From: Lachnospiraceae bacterium UBA1712 | GTDB taxonomy: Bacteria; Bacillota; Clostridia; Lachnospirales; Lachnospiraceae | Length of the DNA: 17,210 nt | Assembly (NCBI GenBank): GCA_002317175.1 | Contig: DCJA01000027.1 | Location: 1-17,210, forward strand | Reading direction: 5' to 3' | Shown: positions 1 to 8,466 of the stretch, piece by piece | Layout: each line of letters begins with the position of its first letter | Numbering within the stretch: the first letter of the stretch is position 1 | Translations under genes and position numbers: made by a program | Notes under the pieces: generated by a model | Told to the model about the DNA's origin: nothing | The model's input: the letters and a program-made list of their open reading frames with translations, nothing else | The model's database searches: none

Positions 1-1
1 G

Positions 2-982
2 CCTGAAGGAGCTAGATATGACTATATTGAATATCAGATAACCAACGAATATGGTGTTCCTATTCAGAACGCGATTATTGACAGTTCTGACTCCTCTTTT
101 GTAACGGTAAAGGCAGTAGCGGATGCACGCTTCAATCTTCGTGCCTTATGCCACGAGGCTGACGGTCGTGTTACAGTCATTTCCTCTCTAGGCTTTGTTG
201 CCGAAGGTTTTGGTGAACTGCTAAAGAATCCTTATGGCTTTGTATCAGCTTCTCTCTATGATGACTGCAGAAGTGAAATTGGAAATGGAAATGAAAAGGG
301 AGTTGCAACCTCAAGGACTGAAGACAGCTATCTGCTCTATAACAGACTTAATTTTGGTGATTTGGGATCAAAAAAGGTAACTATACCTATATTTGAACTG
401 GGCAATGAGGATATTCCAATAAGCTTTTGGAATGGAATGCCGCATGCTGAGGGCTCAAGGCTAATTGGTAGTGGTGTATATAGAAAGCCATCTATCTGGA
501 ATGTATATCAGGAGGAAAGCTTCGAACTTGATGAACTGCTAACTGGTATCCAGAGCTTCGCTATCGAAACCTTCAAGCAGAAAATCCACATCAAAGGTTT
601 CCAGTTTGATGAATATAATCGAAGTTTTGAGACCTTACAGATAAAAAATGCCGACAACATCTATGGTGATCAGTATACTGTTACCGAAGACCTGGTTGCT
701 GGTATTGGCAACAATGTATGTATTGAGTATAAGAATATGGACTTCGGAAAGCTTGGTGCCTCACGCATCCATGTAACCGGCCATACTCCACTGGATCACA
801 ATACTATTCATGTAAGATTCAATGACGGAGTAAATGAGAACAGGCAGATAATAGAATTTGCAAATAGCGATGGATTAACAAAACAGAGCTTTGATCTGGA
901 GCCTATTACAGGCGAAGGTACTCTGACATTTGTATTCCTGCCTGGTTCTGATTTTGACTTCAAGGAATTCAGGTTTGAATAA
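2..982 (+). CDS. GH2 beta-galactosidase-type enzyme, C-terminal part (5' partial)
   Basis: The frame is open from the left edge, so the start and the catalytic GH2 domains lie outside the window. The 326 visible residues match, from memory, the C-terminus of Firmicute GH2 beta-galactosidases. A linking segment (residues about 1-95) includes the GNGNEKGVATSR stretch and leads into a beta-sandwich (about 105-220) with DFG..GS.....PIFEL and KPSIWNVYQE, ending in IHIKGFQFDE. A second related sandwich (about 225-326) ends FDFKEFRFE. The matching ends suggest tandem CBM6-like carbohydrate-binding modules. Since the catalytic residues are not visible, substrate specificity (beta-galactoside or another GH2 substrate) is inference. 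It is convergent with the YesL-like gene and shares a terminator with it. Family assignment is fairly sure and specificity is not. Confidence 0.75.
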   Translation, partial: PEGARYDYIEYQITNEYGVPIQNAIIDSSDSSFVTVKAVADARFNLRALCHEADGRVTVISSLGFVAEGFGELLKNPYGFVSASLYDDCRSEIGNGNEKGVATSRTEDSYLLYNRLNFGDLGSKKVTIPIFELGNEDIPISFWNGMPHAEGSRLIGSGVYRKPSIWNVYQEESFELDELLTGIQSFAIETFKQKIHIKGFQFDEYNRSFETLQIKNADNIYGDQYTVTEDLVAGIGNNVCIEYKNMDFGKLGASRIHVTGHTPLDHNTIHVRFNDGVNENRQIIEFANSDGLTKQSFDLEPITGEGTLTFVFLPGSDFDFKEFRFE

Positions 983-1006
983 TTCCTATGCTTTATCGCA
1001 TTTTAA

Positions 1007-1035
1007 AAGGCATCAGTAGTAACTACTGGTGCCTT
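1007..1035. terminator. Bidirectional rho-independent terminator between convergent genes
   Basis: A 13-bp stem (1007-1019 with 1023-1035, one T-G pair) closes a 3-nt loop. It is preceded by TTTTAAAA and followed by AATTAATTA. It lies between the stop codons at 982 (plus) and 1042 (minus). The minus-strand reading, CCTTTTAAAA, has the better T-run. Confidence 0.7.
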
Positions 1036-1041
1036 AATTAA

Positions 1042-1719
1042 TTATTCGTTCTCGTCTGTTTTCTCCAGCTCCACATGAAAAGCATAATCGTCTGTGACCT
1101 CTTCCTGCTTAGGCTCAAGTTTCAGGAATACCTTCTTGTATAAGAGAGCCGAACCATATCCTGGAGCACTGATACCAAACAGAAAAATCATTGGTATCAT
1201 AAAAAATGCAAAATAGGCCAGCAAAAATGGTAACAGATACAAAAGAACCATCACAACGGTCTGAGGAAAATTAAGTATCATTACAAAAAATGAGTTCTTA
1301 ATAGTCTTTGAAACTGGATTGATGAATCTCGCCTGCAAAGGATAAAAATACATGCAGGTCATCAAAAGCAATGCTGCTACTGCTAATACAGCCATAAGTA
1401 CAATCGGTGGCATACTATTACTTGTAAAGAAAAAGATGTATACATCCAGCAGGCACAAAGCAATAACAGCAAGATTAACCAGCCAGAGAATAGTACTCTG
1501 TGCAAAATTCTCTTTAAATGATTTGAAGTACATCTGAGCTACTGATGACCCCTCATTACGACTAAGTTTAATCAGCACATAATGCATAGCTGTCATGGAT
1601 GCTCCGATAGTAATAACCGGAATACAGGTCACTATAAATAAAAGATTCAAAATCATCAAATCAGCAATTTTTGACATTCCTCTCATAAGAGGACTATCCA
1701 GACTAAATAAAGATCCCAT
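1042..1719 (-). CDS. YesL family (DUF624) membrane protein
   Basis: This 225-residue integral membrane protein has the YesL/DUF624 pattern. The N-terminus reads MGSLFSLDSPLMRGMSKIADL, followed by a hydrophobic segment with TCIPVITIGAS (about 22-45), and then four more hydrophobic segments at about 72-95, 103-127, 140-165 and 166-190. A short charged cytoplasmic tail rich in E and D ends the protein. YesL-type proteins are usually found beside sugar ABC transporters and glycoside hydrolases in Firmicutes. Their biochemical role is not established. Here it closes a glycan-use locus with no transporter in view. The ribosome site is weak (GAG close to the ATG), but the N-terminus matches the family, so this start is kept. 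An extended -10 promoter at 1823-1828 suggests separate transcription. Confidence 0.85.
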   Translation of the reverse strand: MGSLFSLDSPLMRGMSKIADLMILNLLFIVTCIPVITIGASMTAMHYVLIKLSRNEGSSVAQMYFKSFKENFAQSTILWLVNLAVIALCLLDVYIFFFTSNSMPPIVLMAVLAVAALLLMTCMYFYPLQARFINPVSKTIKNSFFVMILNFPQTVVMVLLYLLPFLLAYFAFFMIPMIFLFGISAPGYGSALLYKKVFLKLEPKQEEVTDDYAFHVELEKTDENE

Positions 1720-1822
1720 AAACTCAAAATACTCTTTCTAAATACTTATATCCATTTCCAAAATCACTAAATGCTTCAAAATATCACTGGATATTTCCAA
1801 CTCTCAGCTAACATTTCTAAAC

Positions 1823-1828
1823 ATTATA
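1823..1828 (-). promoter_or_regulatory. Extended -10 promoter element for the YesL-like gene
   Basis: On the minus strand the sequence reads TGCTATAAT, a perfect extended -10. It lies about 100 nt upstream of the start codon at 1719. No convincing -35 is seen, which is acceptable for an extended -10 promoter. Confidence 0.45.
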
Positions 1829-1843
1829 GCACAGTTTTAAAAA

Positions 1844-1859
1844 ACCATCCTCTTATGGT
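1844..1859 (-). terminator. Weak terminator after the fructokinase
   Basis: On the minus strand a 5-bp stem ACCAT/ATGGT with a 6-nt loop is followed directly by a T-run (TTTTT) and AAAA. It lies about 35 nt after the fructokinase stop. The stem is short, so termination may be partial. Confidence 0.4.
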
Positions 1860-1893
1860 AATTCGAACTAAATAAATACTCTATTCTTCACAT

Positions 1894-2853
1894 TTATTTG
1901 CTTAATAATGCTTCAACTTCCTGCATTTCTGGCATGGATCTGATAGCACCACGCTTAAGTGTAACCAGTGAAGCCGCTGCATTGGCAAATGTAATCATTT
2001 CCTTAAGCTGTTCCTCAGAAAGATCACCCAGTCCATTGTCACAGATATAGCTAAGAACGCAACCGCAGAAAGTATCTCCAGCTCCAGTAGTATCCACAAC
2101 TTTATCCTGTTTAAAGCCTGGCACCTCTACTCTGATATCCTTGTAATAAGCTCTGCTTCCATCCTTACCCAAAGTCAGACAAATCAGCGGTATATCATAC
2201 ATGCTGCGCAGCTTTGCTATTCCTTCTTCGTAATCCTCTATTCCTGTAAGAAACTGAATCTCATTATCCGAAATCTTCAGTACATCGCAGTAGGATATAG
2301 CCTTAAGCATCTGTTCTTTTGCATGCTCCAGCTTTTCCCAAAGAGGTTCTCTGAGATTAGGATCCAGGGAAATGATTGCACCATTTTTCTTTGCCAGCTC
2401 TATCGCCTTTATAGTAGCCCTACTGACACTGTCATGAGTCATAGACAGCGTTCCGAAATGAAAAATCTTTGTATCCTCGACCATACTTTCGTTAATTTCT
2501 TCTTCATTCAGGCGCATATCTGCACCCGGTTTTCTATAAAATGAGAATTCTCTGTCTCCATCCGGAAAAGTATGAACAAAGGCGAGAGTTGTAGGAATCA
2601 CTTCATCCTCAAGAAGATACTGGCTATCAATACCCACCTCCTCTATTGTCTCTCGAAGAAGTCTTCCAAACTGATCCTTTCCCACTTTTCCGATAAAGGC
2701 TGTTTTCTTTCCTAACTTCTGCAGCATGGATAGCACATTGCAGGGTGCTCCTCCCGGGTTTGCCTCAAACATGGGATTACCCTGACTGCTCTCTCCATTA
2801 AGAGTAAAATCTATCAATAATTCGCCTAATGCAACTACGTCATATTTGCTCAT
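1894..2853 (-). CDS. PfkB-family fructokinase
   Basis: This 319-residue cytoplasmic ribokinase-fold sugar kinase most likely phosphorylates fructose to fructose-6-phosphate with ATP. Visible signatures are the N-terminal GELLIDF, the sugar-binding GGAPCN (34-39), GKVGKDQFG (55-63), SLDPNLR (162-168), KISDNE (193-198), GKDGS (229-233) and the PfkB signature DTTGAGDTF (254-262), with D260 as the expected catalytic base. Length and motifs fit bacterial fructokinases. Fructose preference is also supported by the neighbouring mannose isomerase, whose product would be fructose. The start ATG has AGGTG six nt upstream. A TATAAT at 2884-2889 and operator-like repeats further upstream suggest its own promoter. 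Other PfkB substrates, such as 2-keto-3-deoxygluconate, are less likely. Confidence 0.88.
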   Translation of the reverse strand: MSKYDVVALGELLIDFTLNGESSQGNPMFEANPGGAPCNVLSMLQKLGKKTAFIGKVGKDQFGRLLRETIEEVGIDSQYLLEDEVIPTTLAFVHTFPDGDREFSFYRKPGADMRLNEEEINESMVEDTKIFHFGTLSMTHDSVSRATIKAIELAKKNGAIISLDPNLREPLWEKLEHAKEQMLKAISYCDVLKISDNEIQFLTGIEDYEEGIAKLRSMYDIPLICLTLGKDGSRAYYKDIRVEVPGFKQDKVVDTTGAGDTFCGCVLSYICDNGLGDLSEEQLKEMITFANAAASLVTLKRGAIRSMPEMQEVEALLSK

Positions 2854-2883
2854 GTGTTCACCTATCTTCTTTTCTTATTTGCA

Positions 2884-2889
2884 ATTATA
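2884..2889 (-). promoter_or_regulatory. -10 element of the fructokinase promoter
   Basis: A perfect TATAAT on the minus strand lies 30 nt upstream of the start codon at 2853. The -35 region is poor. An activator or a repressor acting from the repeats at 2918-2952 could set its strength. Confidence 0.5.
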
Positions 2890-2901
2890 CTGAATTCCAG
2901 G

Positions 2902-2967
2902 TATTTACTATTTTTGCGCAAGCGTTTGCTGTGAGCGAAAGCGAGTTTGCAGGGAAAAAAGTAAATA
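2902..2967. repeat. Long inverted repeat spanning the isomerase-fructokinase gap
   Basis: TATTTACT at 2902-2909 pairs with AGTAAATA at 2960-2967. The pairing continues through the adjacent T-run and A-run, with one mismatch and one wobble. The enclosed stretch of nearly 40 nt carries the two operator-like elements. It may be a structured transcript end or leader. It lacks a clean T-run after the stem, so it is not a standard terminator. Confidence 0.35.
2918..2952. promoter_or_regulatory. Two LacI/cre-like half-palindromic elements
   Basis: GCAAGCGTTTGC (2918-2929) is a near-palindrome around a central CG, as in LacI-family and catabolite (cre) operators. It misses the cre consensus only at the two outer bases. 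About 20 bp on, AAGCGAGTTTGCAG (2939-2952) is a degenerate second copy. Both lie upstream of the fructokinase -10. Operator identity is inference from base pattern only. Confidence 0.35.
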
Positions 2968-2979
2968 TCTGCATTTGCC

Positions 2980-4254
2980 CTAATCGGAAATTGCCGCAAC
3001 ATTGGCTGCAATTGAAACCGATATATCCAGATATGGAATCAGCGTAGCCTGAAGAGCATGGTAGATATCTGACTTACCTGGCCATACTGTGCCTAAAAGT
3101 TCATTGTTGCTATCCAGCTGGTGGAACCAGGACCCATTCACCTTATCATGCACCTTGTCCTCAAGGTATTCTGAGAATTCATAATAATGGTCGGCATATT
3201 TACTGTCTCTGGTTACTCTGTATAAAACTGCTGAGGTATTGATAGCCTCTGCAAGAGTCCAATGCATTCTGTCATGAACCACTGGCTTGCCTTCCCAGTC
3301 AGTTGTATATACGATTCCAGGTGCTCCATCTGAATTCCATGCATCCGCAATTGCTCTGTCAAAGAGCTTCTGTGCTGCTTCAAAATACTTAGCTGCTTCC
3401 TCTGTGCACTGTTCTTTTACCGACTTATCGACTGCAAGACTTTCAACATTTTTGAATGTAGAAGCAGCCCACTGGCTAATAAGTCTGCCCCATTCAATTC
3501 CGTGTCCCGGAGTTGCTCCATATGGTTTAAACTGATCAGCAGGATGATCCTTATTGCACTCAAGGTCAGCTGCCCAGTCACTGGTAAAATGCTCTGGTAT
3601 TCTCCAATCATTCTCTTTGGCCCAGCCAATAACTCTGTCAATGATTCTTCCCGCTCTTACGCGATATTTTTCATCACCTATAGCATCTGCTACTGCAAGA
3701 AATGCCTCTACAGTATGCATATTAGCATTTAGGCCACGGTAATCATCAAGAACTGTAAAATCCGTGTTCCAGGTATCTACAGCAAGTCCCTCTTCATCAT
3801 CCCAGAACTTTTCATCGTATACTTTAAGTGCTTCCTTGAGAAGTTCATCTGCTCCATCAATTCCTGCAAGCACTCCTGATGTTCCTGCAAGTATTACAAA
3901 TGCGTGTGCGTAGCATGCCTTATTTGGAAGCGGCTTATCCTCTGCTGTTAATCCTGCATACCAGCCTCCTGCCTGCTTGTCATGAAGTTCACCCATAATA
4001 CCCTTAACTGCAGCTGCTGCCAATTTGTCACTACCCTCATGTCCAAGCATCCTTCCAATGCTGTATACATGAGTCATTCTGCAGGTTATCCATGTTTCTC
4101 TTGGTCGCTCTTTCCATGGTGTTCCATCATCTCCAAGATAGTATGAACCGCCTCCTGCTGATGGAAACTTATGTCCAAAGCCTAACAGCTCGTCACATAG
4201 TCCCTGCATATATTCTTTATTTTCTTCTGTATCAATGATAAATCTCTTATCCAT
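2980..4254 (-). CDS. AGE-family mannose isomerase (YihS-type aldose-ketose isomerase)
   Basis: This 424-residue cytoplasmic (alpha/alpha)6-barrel enzyme of the N-acylglucosamine 2-epimerase superfamily most likely interconverts mannose and fructose. The YihS-type marks are present: CRMTHVYSIG (R59, H62), NMH (H180), PGHGIEWGRL (H251) and SDIYHALQATLIP (H399). They correspond in order and spacing to the R55, H176, H248 and H383 that I recall for E. coli YihS. Cellobiose 2-epimerases and GlcNAc epimerases usually have different sequence around these positions. A frame-compatible TTG lies at 4266, but the GGAGG at 4260-4264 sits inside that extension and ideally places ATG 4254, so this start is used. 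It is downstream of beta-mannosidase and upstream of fructokinase, which fits mannose disposal. Epimerase activity on mannose or cello/manno-disaccharides remains possible. Confidence 0.82.
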   Translation of the reverse strand: MDKRFIIDTEENKEYMQGLCDELLGFGHKFPSAGGGSYYLGDDGTPWKERPRETWITCRMTHVYSIGRMLGHEGSDKLAAAAVKGIMGELHDKQAGGWYAGLTAEDKPLPNKACYAHAFVILAGTSGVLAGIDGADELLKEALKVYDEKFWDDEEGLAVDTWNTDFTVLDDYRGLNANMHTVEAFLAVADAIGDEKYRVRAGRIIDRVIGWAKENDWRIPEHFTSDWAADLECNKDHPADQFKPYGATPGHGIEWGRLISQWAASTFKNVESLAVDKSVKEQCTEEAAKYFEAAQKLFDRAIADAWNSDGAPGIVYTTDWEGKPVVHDRMHWTLAEAINTSAVLYRVTRDSKYADHYYEFSEYLEDKVHDKVNGSWFHQLDSNNELLGTVWPGKSDIYHALQATLIPYLDISVSIAANVAAISD

Positions 4255-4320
4255 TGCAACCTCCAAGCAACACGTTATGTCAACCTTTTATTGATTTACT
4301 AACATATTAGATAACTGTAT

Positions 4321-4346
4321 CCTTTTTGGAAACACAATTCCAAAGG
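4321..4346 (-). other. Imperfect hairpin in the mannosidase-isomerase gap
   Basis: On the minus strand TTTGGAA pairs with TTCCAAA around a short loop, then CC pairs with GG past a 2-nt bulge. No T-run follows, so it looks more like a processing or partial-attenuation structure than a terminator. A weak promoter candidate (TTGTGT, 17 nt, TTATCT at 4309-4314) overlaps its loop. Confidence 0.25.
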
Positions 4347-4357
4347 GCTTTAATTGA

Positions 4358-6802
4358 TTAATCTATATCATATACACTCTTTAATCTGATTGAATCAATA
4401 TTACCGCTTAATACTTCCACAGTCTTGCTATCGCCATTCAGGTCAAAGTAGTTATCGCTAAGAATCAGGTCTTCATTTTCATTGAGAATCTCAACGCTCT
4501 TTGCATACTTTGTTGCAGACACCGTAATCTTATTTCCCTCAACCTTATATGAAAGCTCTGGCTTTTCGTATCTGAAATACTTTGGATAAGAGAATATAAC
4601 TGTTCCTTCAGATACCTTCTCCCCAGCAATATATGCCGCAAAGCTTACATACTGATTATAGATATCCACTTCTGGAAGTTCTACCTTGTCCAGCCATACC
4701 GCGCTCAGCTTTGGCACTGTTATGTCAACCATTTCCTCGCGAAGAACTTTTGCGCTGGCATCTCGTAACTGCCATTTTACTGTAACCTTCTCATCTTTAA
4801 GCGTCTCATTGGTTACATTAAGTCTGATTGACTTATTGAATTCAAATGGAAGTCTTACAAGTTCCTGTCCACTTCCAAGCATACCCTCTTCCTCGCAGGA
4901 AATCATAACTGGTGCGAAGAATCTCTTTGCGTAATAATGCAGGGCCTTTAGTCTCTGACAATAATCCACACTTGACCATGATGCTACTGGCCAGCAGTCA
5001 TTGAACTGCCAGTATACAGCACCCATACATCTGTCATCACTTCTGTTTCTTCTGAAATGCTCCACTCCATATCTGATAGCATCTGCCTGAAGAAGCTGTG
5101 ATGCATAGATTACATTTTCAAAGCTTGTAGGATACTTGTAGGTCTGCTGCATGTAATTCATAATCTTTCCATTGGCAGAACCATTTCGCTGATGCTTTTC
5201 CATTACGTAAGAGAATATATTCATATCGCGCTCATCATCAGTAATCTTCTCCACGGTCTTCTTAAATGGAAATGACTGGAAACCAAACTCTGATAAATAT
5301 CTGAAATGGAATTTTCTGAATTCTGAAAATGGCTTATTGCCATGCCATACATCCCAGTAATGCACATCTCCTCTATTCTCATCCTGAGGCTGATCAAAGG
5401 ATCCACCTGAAGATGGGCTTGAAGGTCTGTAGCATACCTGTGGTGCATAGTCTTTCATAAGCGCAGGCATGATACGCTCATACATAATGATATAATCACG
5501 TACTTCGCTCTGCTTGCTTACCCAGGTACCATCATTAACAAATGACTCCATCTCATTGTTACCGCACATAAGCCCCAGGGATGCGTGATGACGAAGTCTC
5601 TTTATATTATCGATTAATTCTTCTGTTATGCTCTCCTCAAATTCAGGTGTGAGATCATATACCGCACATGCAAACATGAAATCCTGCCATACGATAAGTC
5701 CCATCTCATCACACAGATCATAGAACCAGTCCTGTGGATAATGACCACCTCCCCAGACACGGATTGAGTTAAAGTTGGCAAACACTGCCTTCTGTAACAG
5801 AGTCCTTGTGGTCTCTTTATCTACTCTTCCAAGAAGATGATCTTCTGGAATATAATCCGCACCCATGGCAAATATATTGACACCATTGACGCATGTAGCG
5901 AACTTTTCTCCCCACTGATCCTTACTGGTATCCATGGTAATAGTTCTGAGACCTATTCTTCTGCTCCAGCTGTCAAGCTCATTGCCCTGAGCATCTTTAA
6001 TGCAAACAGTTACTTCATAGAGATTCTGCTCTCCGAGTCCGTTTGGCCACCAGAGCATTGGTTCAGTAATTATCGCATCTTCAGAACAGTCAGCGGCAGC
6101 TACCTGCTTTCCATTTGGATCAGTAATGATATATTCAGCAGTAATATCATCACCATCACCCTCATATACAGCTATTTCCGGATCAAGCTCTATTCTGACC
6201 TTTCCATCCTCGTGATATTGCATTATGTTAACCGATTCAATATTAGCAGTATCTATTCCGAGCAGGTAAACTGGTTTCCAAATACCAGCATCTGGAAGAT
6301 GTGCGCCCCAGTCCCATCCAAACATGTAATGAGGCTTTCTGATATGAACAAAGCCATTCATGGCATCCTCTGTTCCGCGAGTAGGCGCCTTCTTATAGGC
6401 TTCATCTATAAACTTTGTAGGAGAATGGAATATAATTTTAAGTTCATTGGAAGCTTCCAAAAGATCCTTAACCGCGTAATTCCAGCTTCTGTGCATATTG
6501 TCTGTATATGCAATATGAGTTCCATTTAGATATACATCAGCCAGTGTATCAAGTCCCTCAAAAACTAGCACAACCTCAGTCTTGTCCAGCATTTCATCAT
6601 CGCAGGTAAAATGAGAAACATATTCATAATCGTAATCCATCAGTTTAAGAGCAGCATCCTCATTATCCTTCCAATAAGGATCCTCCATTTTACCGGCATT
6701 TAACAAATCGCAGTATACTGAACCAGGAACTTTGGCCTCGATATAAGTCTCTTCATCTACGCGACGCATTTCCCAATTCTCATTCAAAAACACTTTCTTC
6801 AT
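4358..6802 (-). CDS. GH2 beta-mannosidase, intracellular
   Basis: This 814-residue glycoside hydrolase family 2 enzyme most likely removes terminal beta-1,4-mannose from manno-oligosaccharides in the cytoplasm; no signal peptide is present. The domain order is sugar-binding jelly roll (about 1-185), Ig-like sandwich (186-290), TIM barrel (295-630) and C-terminal sandwiches to 814. The acid/base is E417 in CGNNEMES and the nucleophile is E505 in RYLSEFGFQS. The N-terminal VPGSVYCDLL, the KPHYMFGWDWG motif (156-166) and WQFNDCWPVASWSSVDY (598-614) are typical of beta-mannosidases rather than LacZ-type GH2. Length is normal. The start ATG follows the acetylesterase stop by only 12 nt, so the two are co-transcribed. 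The adjacent mannose isomerase agrees with mannose as product. Confidence 0.9.
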   Translation of the reverse strand: MKKVFLNENWEMRRVDEETYIEAKVPGSVYCDLLNAGKMEDPYWKDNEDAALKLMDYDYEYVSHFTCDDEMLDKTEVVLVFEGLDTLADVYLNGTHIAYTDNMHRSWNYAVKDLLEASNELKIIFHSPTKFIDEAYKKAPTRGTEDAMNGFVHIRKPHYMFGWDWGAHLPDAGIWKPVYLLGIDTANIESVNIMQYHEDGKVRIELDPEIAVYEGDGDDITAEYIITDPNGKQVAAADCSEDAIITEPMLWWPNGLGEQNLYEVTVCIKDAQGNELDSWSRRIGLRTITMDTSKDQWGEKFATCVNGVNIFAMGADYIPEDHLLGRVDKETTRTLLQKAVFANFNSIRVWGGGHYPQDWFYDLCDEMGLIVWQDFMFACAVYDLTPEFEESITEELIDNIKRLRHHASLGLMCGNNEMESFVNDGTWVSKQSEVRDYIIMYERIMPALMKDYAPQVCYRPSSPSSGGSFDQPQDENRGDVHYWDVWHGNKPFSEFRKFHFRYLSEFGFQSFPFKKTVEKITDDERDMNIFSYVMEKHQRNGSANGKIMNYMQQTYKYPTSFENVIYASQLLQADAIRYGVEHFRRNRSDDRCMGAVYWQFNDCWPVASWSSVDYCQRLKALHYYAKRFFAPVMISCEEEGMLGSGQELVRLPFEFNKSIRLNVTNETLKDEKVTVKWQLRDASAKVLREEMVDITVPKLSAVWLDKVELPEVDIYNQYVSFAAYIAGEKVSEGTVIFSYPKYFRYEKPELSYKVEGNKITVSATKYAKSVEILNENEDLILSDNYFDLNGDSKTVEVLSGNIDSIRLKSVYDID

Positions 6803-6814
6803 AAACCCTGTCTC

Positions 6815-8455
6815 CTATTTCGTAGTTTTCTTCCAAAATGGCATCAATGGCATTCCTGCCTTACTGTATAAATTTGCTACCCCGTAATTGAACCAGCCAT
6901 ATCTAACATCAGTTATTTCCTGCCCAGGCTGACCAGAAAGAATCAGTCTGTCTGATTTTACTGCTATATCCGGCTGATAAAAATCTTCCCCATTATTACT
7001 GATTTCAAAGCCGTAAACTGTTCCCTCATTCAGTTTACCATCCGACAACTCTATGTTCTCCTTTAAAGCAGTCAGTTCTAATCCATCGGACTCCCTGTAG
7101 CAGATGCTTCCATAGCTGTCTTCAAATGTAAGCTCCACAGCATTAGTGGCTGCTTCTTTATATTTTCGGTCTTCAATATTACCATCTTCTGTTGGCAAAT
7201 GCTGAGCGCTCGAAATGACGAAATTATGTAAACCTTCTTTGTATTCATATACATCTGCAAGAACCCTTGCCGCAAGACGCTGTCCTGGTGTCTTTTTGTC
7301 AAGCGGATGAATATTGTCATACTCACCGCAGTCAGCTATTACCGCCATACCAACATTGGCATTGGTCTGACTACAGAGATACTGCTGTTCTCTCAATATG
7401 CACCACTTCTTATCATCCTCAACATCTGCAGCTATGAACATAGGAAGCTGCATTAAGAAAAATGGCTTAGTCTCTTCTTCCCCTGGAAGAGAAAAATCTT
7501 TTCTCCACTGCTTAATGACTGCGCTGTTAAGCTTACTGTAATAATCCGCCCTGTCGCAGTCCTCTTCTGCCTGATAATATATAAAACCTTTGACAGTATA
7601 AGGAGCGATTCTGTTTATCATAGATTTATGTAAACCGTATGGCCTGAATACAGAAGCCTTTCCTCTGGGTAAAGGCCATGGATATGGTCCAGCCAATTTA
7701 TTTATGTTAACCATCTCTATGTCAGGATTTTCTGCTTTTAACTGATCAACAGTTTTCTGCCATTTATCAAGTGAAGCATTGTATTCCTCCATCTCTCTGG
7801 CATACTGCTCATCAGACTTGGAATTGATTTCGTCTTCCCATTCCTTAACATATCCAGTAACCTCTGGAATCTCATCAAGCATTTCCTTGGACACCCAGCA
7901 GGTTGCCGAAGTTCCACCCTGGTAACAGTCGATAATACCAATCGGTACCTTCAATGCTTCATAAAGTCTTGTAGCAAAATAATATGCTACTGCTGACATA
8001 TCAGCGCATTTGCCATCCCTAAGGCTCTTCCAGGCTGTATTTTTCTCGCATTCCAACAATCCTTCATCTACAAGCGGATATTTGGGAACCTTATAAAATC
8101 TGATCTGGTCATAATCAGCTGCCTTAAGCTCATCCTGGCCATTAAGACTGTTCTGTAATTCCAGTTCCATATTGGACTGACCGCCATCCAGCCATACCTC
8201 TCCAAGAAGTATATCACTGATGCTTATTTTCTCTTGCTTATCAGTTTTGCAACCAGTTACATTCAGTTTACATAACTTTCTTGAATCATCTGTATTTATA
8301 ATTGCAATAAAATGGCCTTCTTCAATATTGGATGTATAGCTTATGCCTTCAAATTCTACTTCAACCTTATCGCAGTCAGTATCACCAAACACTGCCACTC
8401 TTGCATTCTGCTGAAGAATCATTCCATCCTTAAATATTGCTGCTAAGTCTAACAT
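6815..8455 (-). CDS. SASA/SGNH-fold carbohydrate acetylesterase, intracellular
   Basis: This 546-residue protein has the layout of sialate O-acetylesterase-like (SASA) enzymes. GEVWLDGGQSNMELEL (85-100) has the nucleophile S94, YYQAEEDC (293-300) stands in for the usual QGE block, and YDNIHPLDKKTPGQRLA (379-394) supplies D380 and H383. There is no signal peptide. Between a short beta N-domain and the later blocks lies a charged helical insert (about 203-248). Operon partners suggest that it removes acetyl groups from manno-oligosaccharides rather than from sialic acid. That is inference, as no sialate gene is near. A longer frame starts at 8482, but AAAGG (8463-8467), 7 nt before ATG 8455, decides the start. 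The Shine-Dalgarno overlaps the stop of the upstream minigene, which implies translational coupling. Confidence 0.8.
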   Translation of the reverse strand: MLDLAAIFKDGMILQQNARVAVFGDTDCDKVEVEFEGISYTSNIEEGHFIAIINTDDSRKLCKLNVTGCKTDKQEKISISDILLGEVWLDGGQSNMELELQNSLNGQDELKAADYDQIRFYKVPKYPLVDEGLLECEKNTAWKSLRDGKCADMSAVAYYFATRLYEALKVPIGIIDCYQGGTSATCWVSKEMLDEIPEVTGYVKEWEDEINSKSDEQYAREMEEYNASLDKWQKTVDQLKAENPDIEMVNINKLAGPYPWPLPRGKASVFRPYGLHKSMINRIAPYTVKGFIYYQAEEDCDRADYYSKLNSAVIKQWRKDFSLPGEEETKPFFLMQLPMFIAADVEDDKKWCILREQQYLCSQTNANVGMAVIADCGEYDNIHPLDKKTPGQRLAARVLADVYEYKEGLHNFVISSAQHLPTEDGNIEDRKYKEAATNAVELTFEDSYGSICYRESDGLELTALKENIELSDGKLNEGTVYGFEISNNGEDFYQPDIAVKSDRLILSGQPGQEITDVRYGWFNYGVANLYSKAGMPLMPFWKKTTK

Positions 8456-8466
8456 ATATCTACCTT

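Noticed and set aside
1894..2853. Ribokinase or KDG kinase instead of fructokinase
   Set aside because: PfkB motifs do not separate these cleanly, but the adjacent mannose isomerase and the GGAPCN motif favour fructose, and no pentose or uronate genes are near.
5837..6529. A 230-codon plus-strand frame
   Set aside because: It lies fully antisense to the beta-mannosidase, which has all catalytic motifs. The product has no recognisable domain and no ribosome site.
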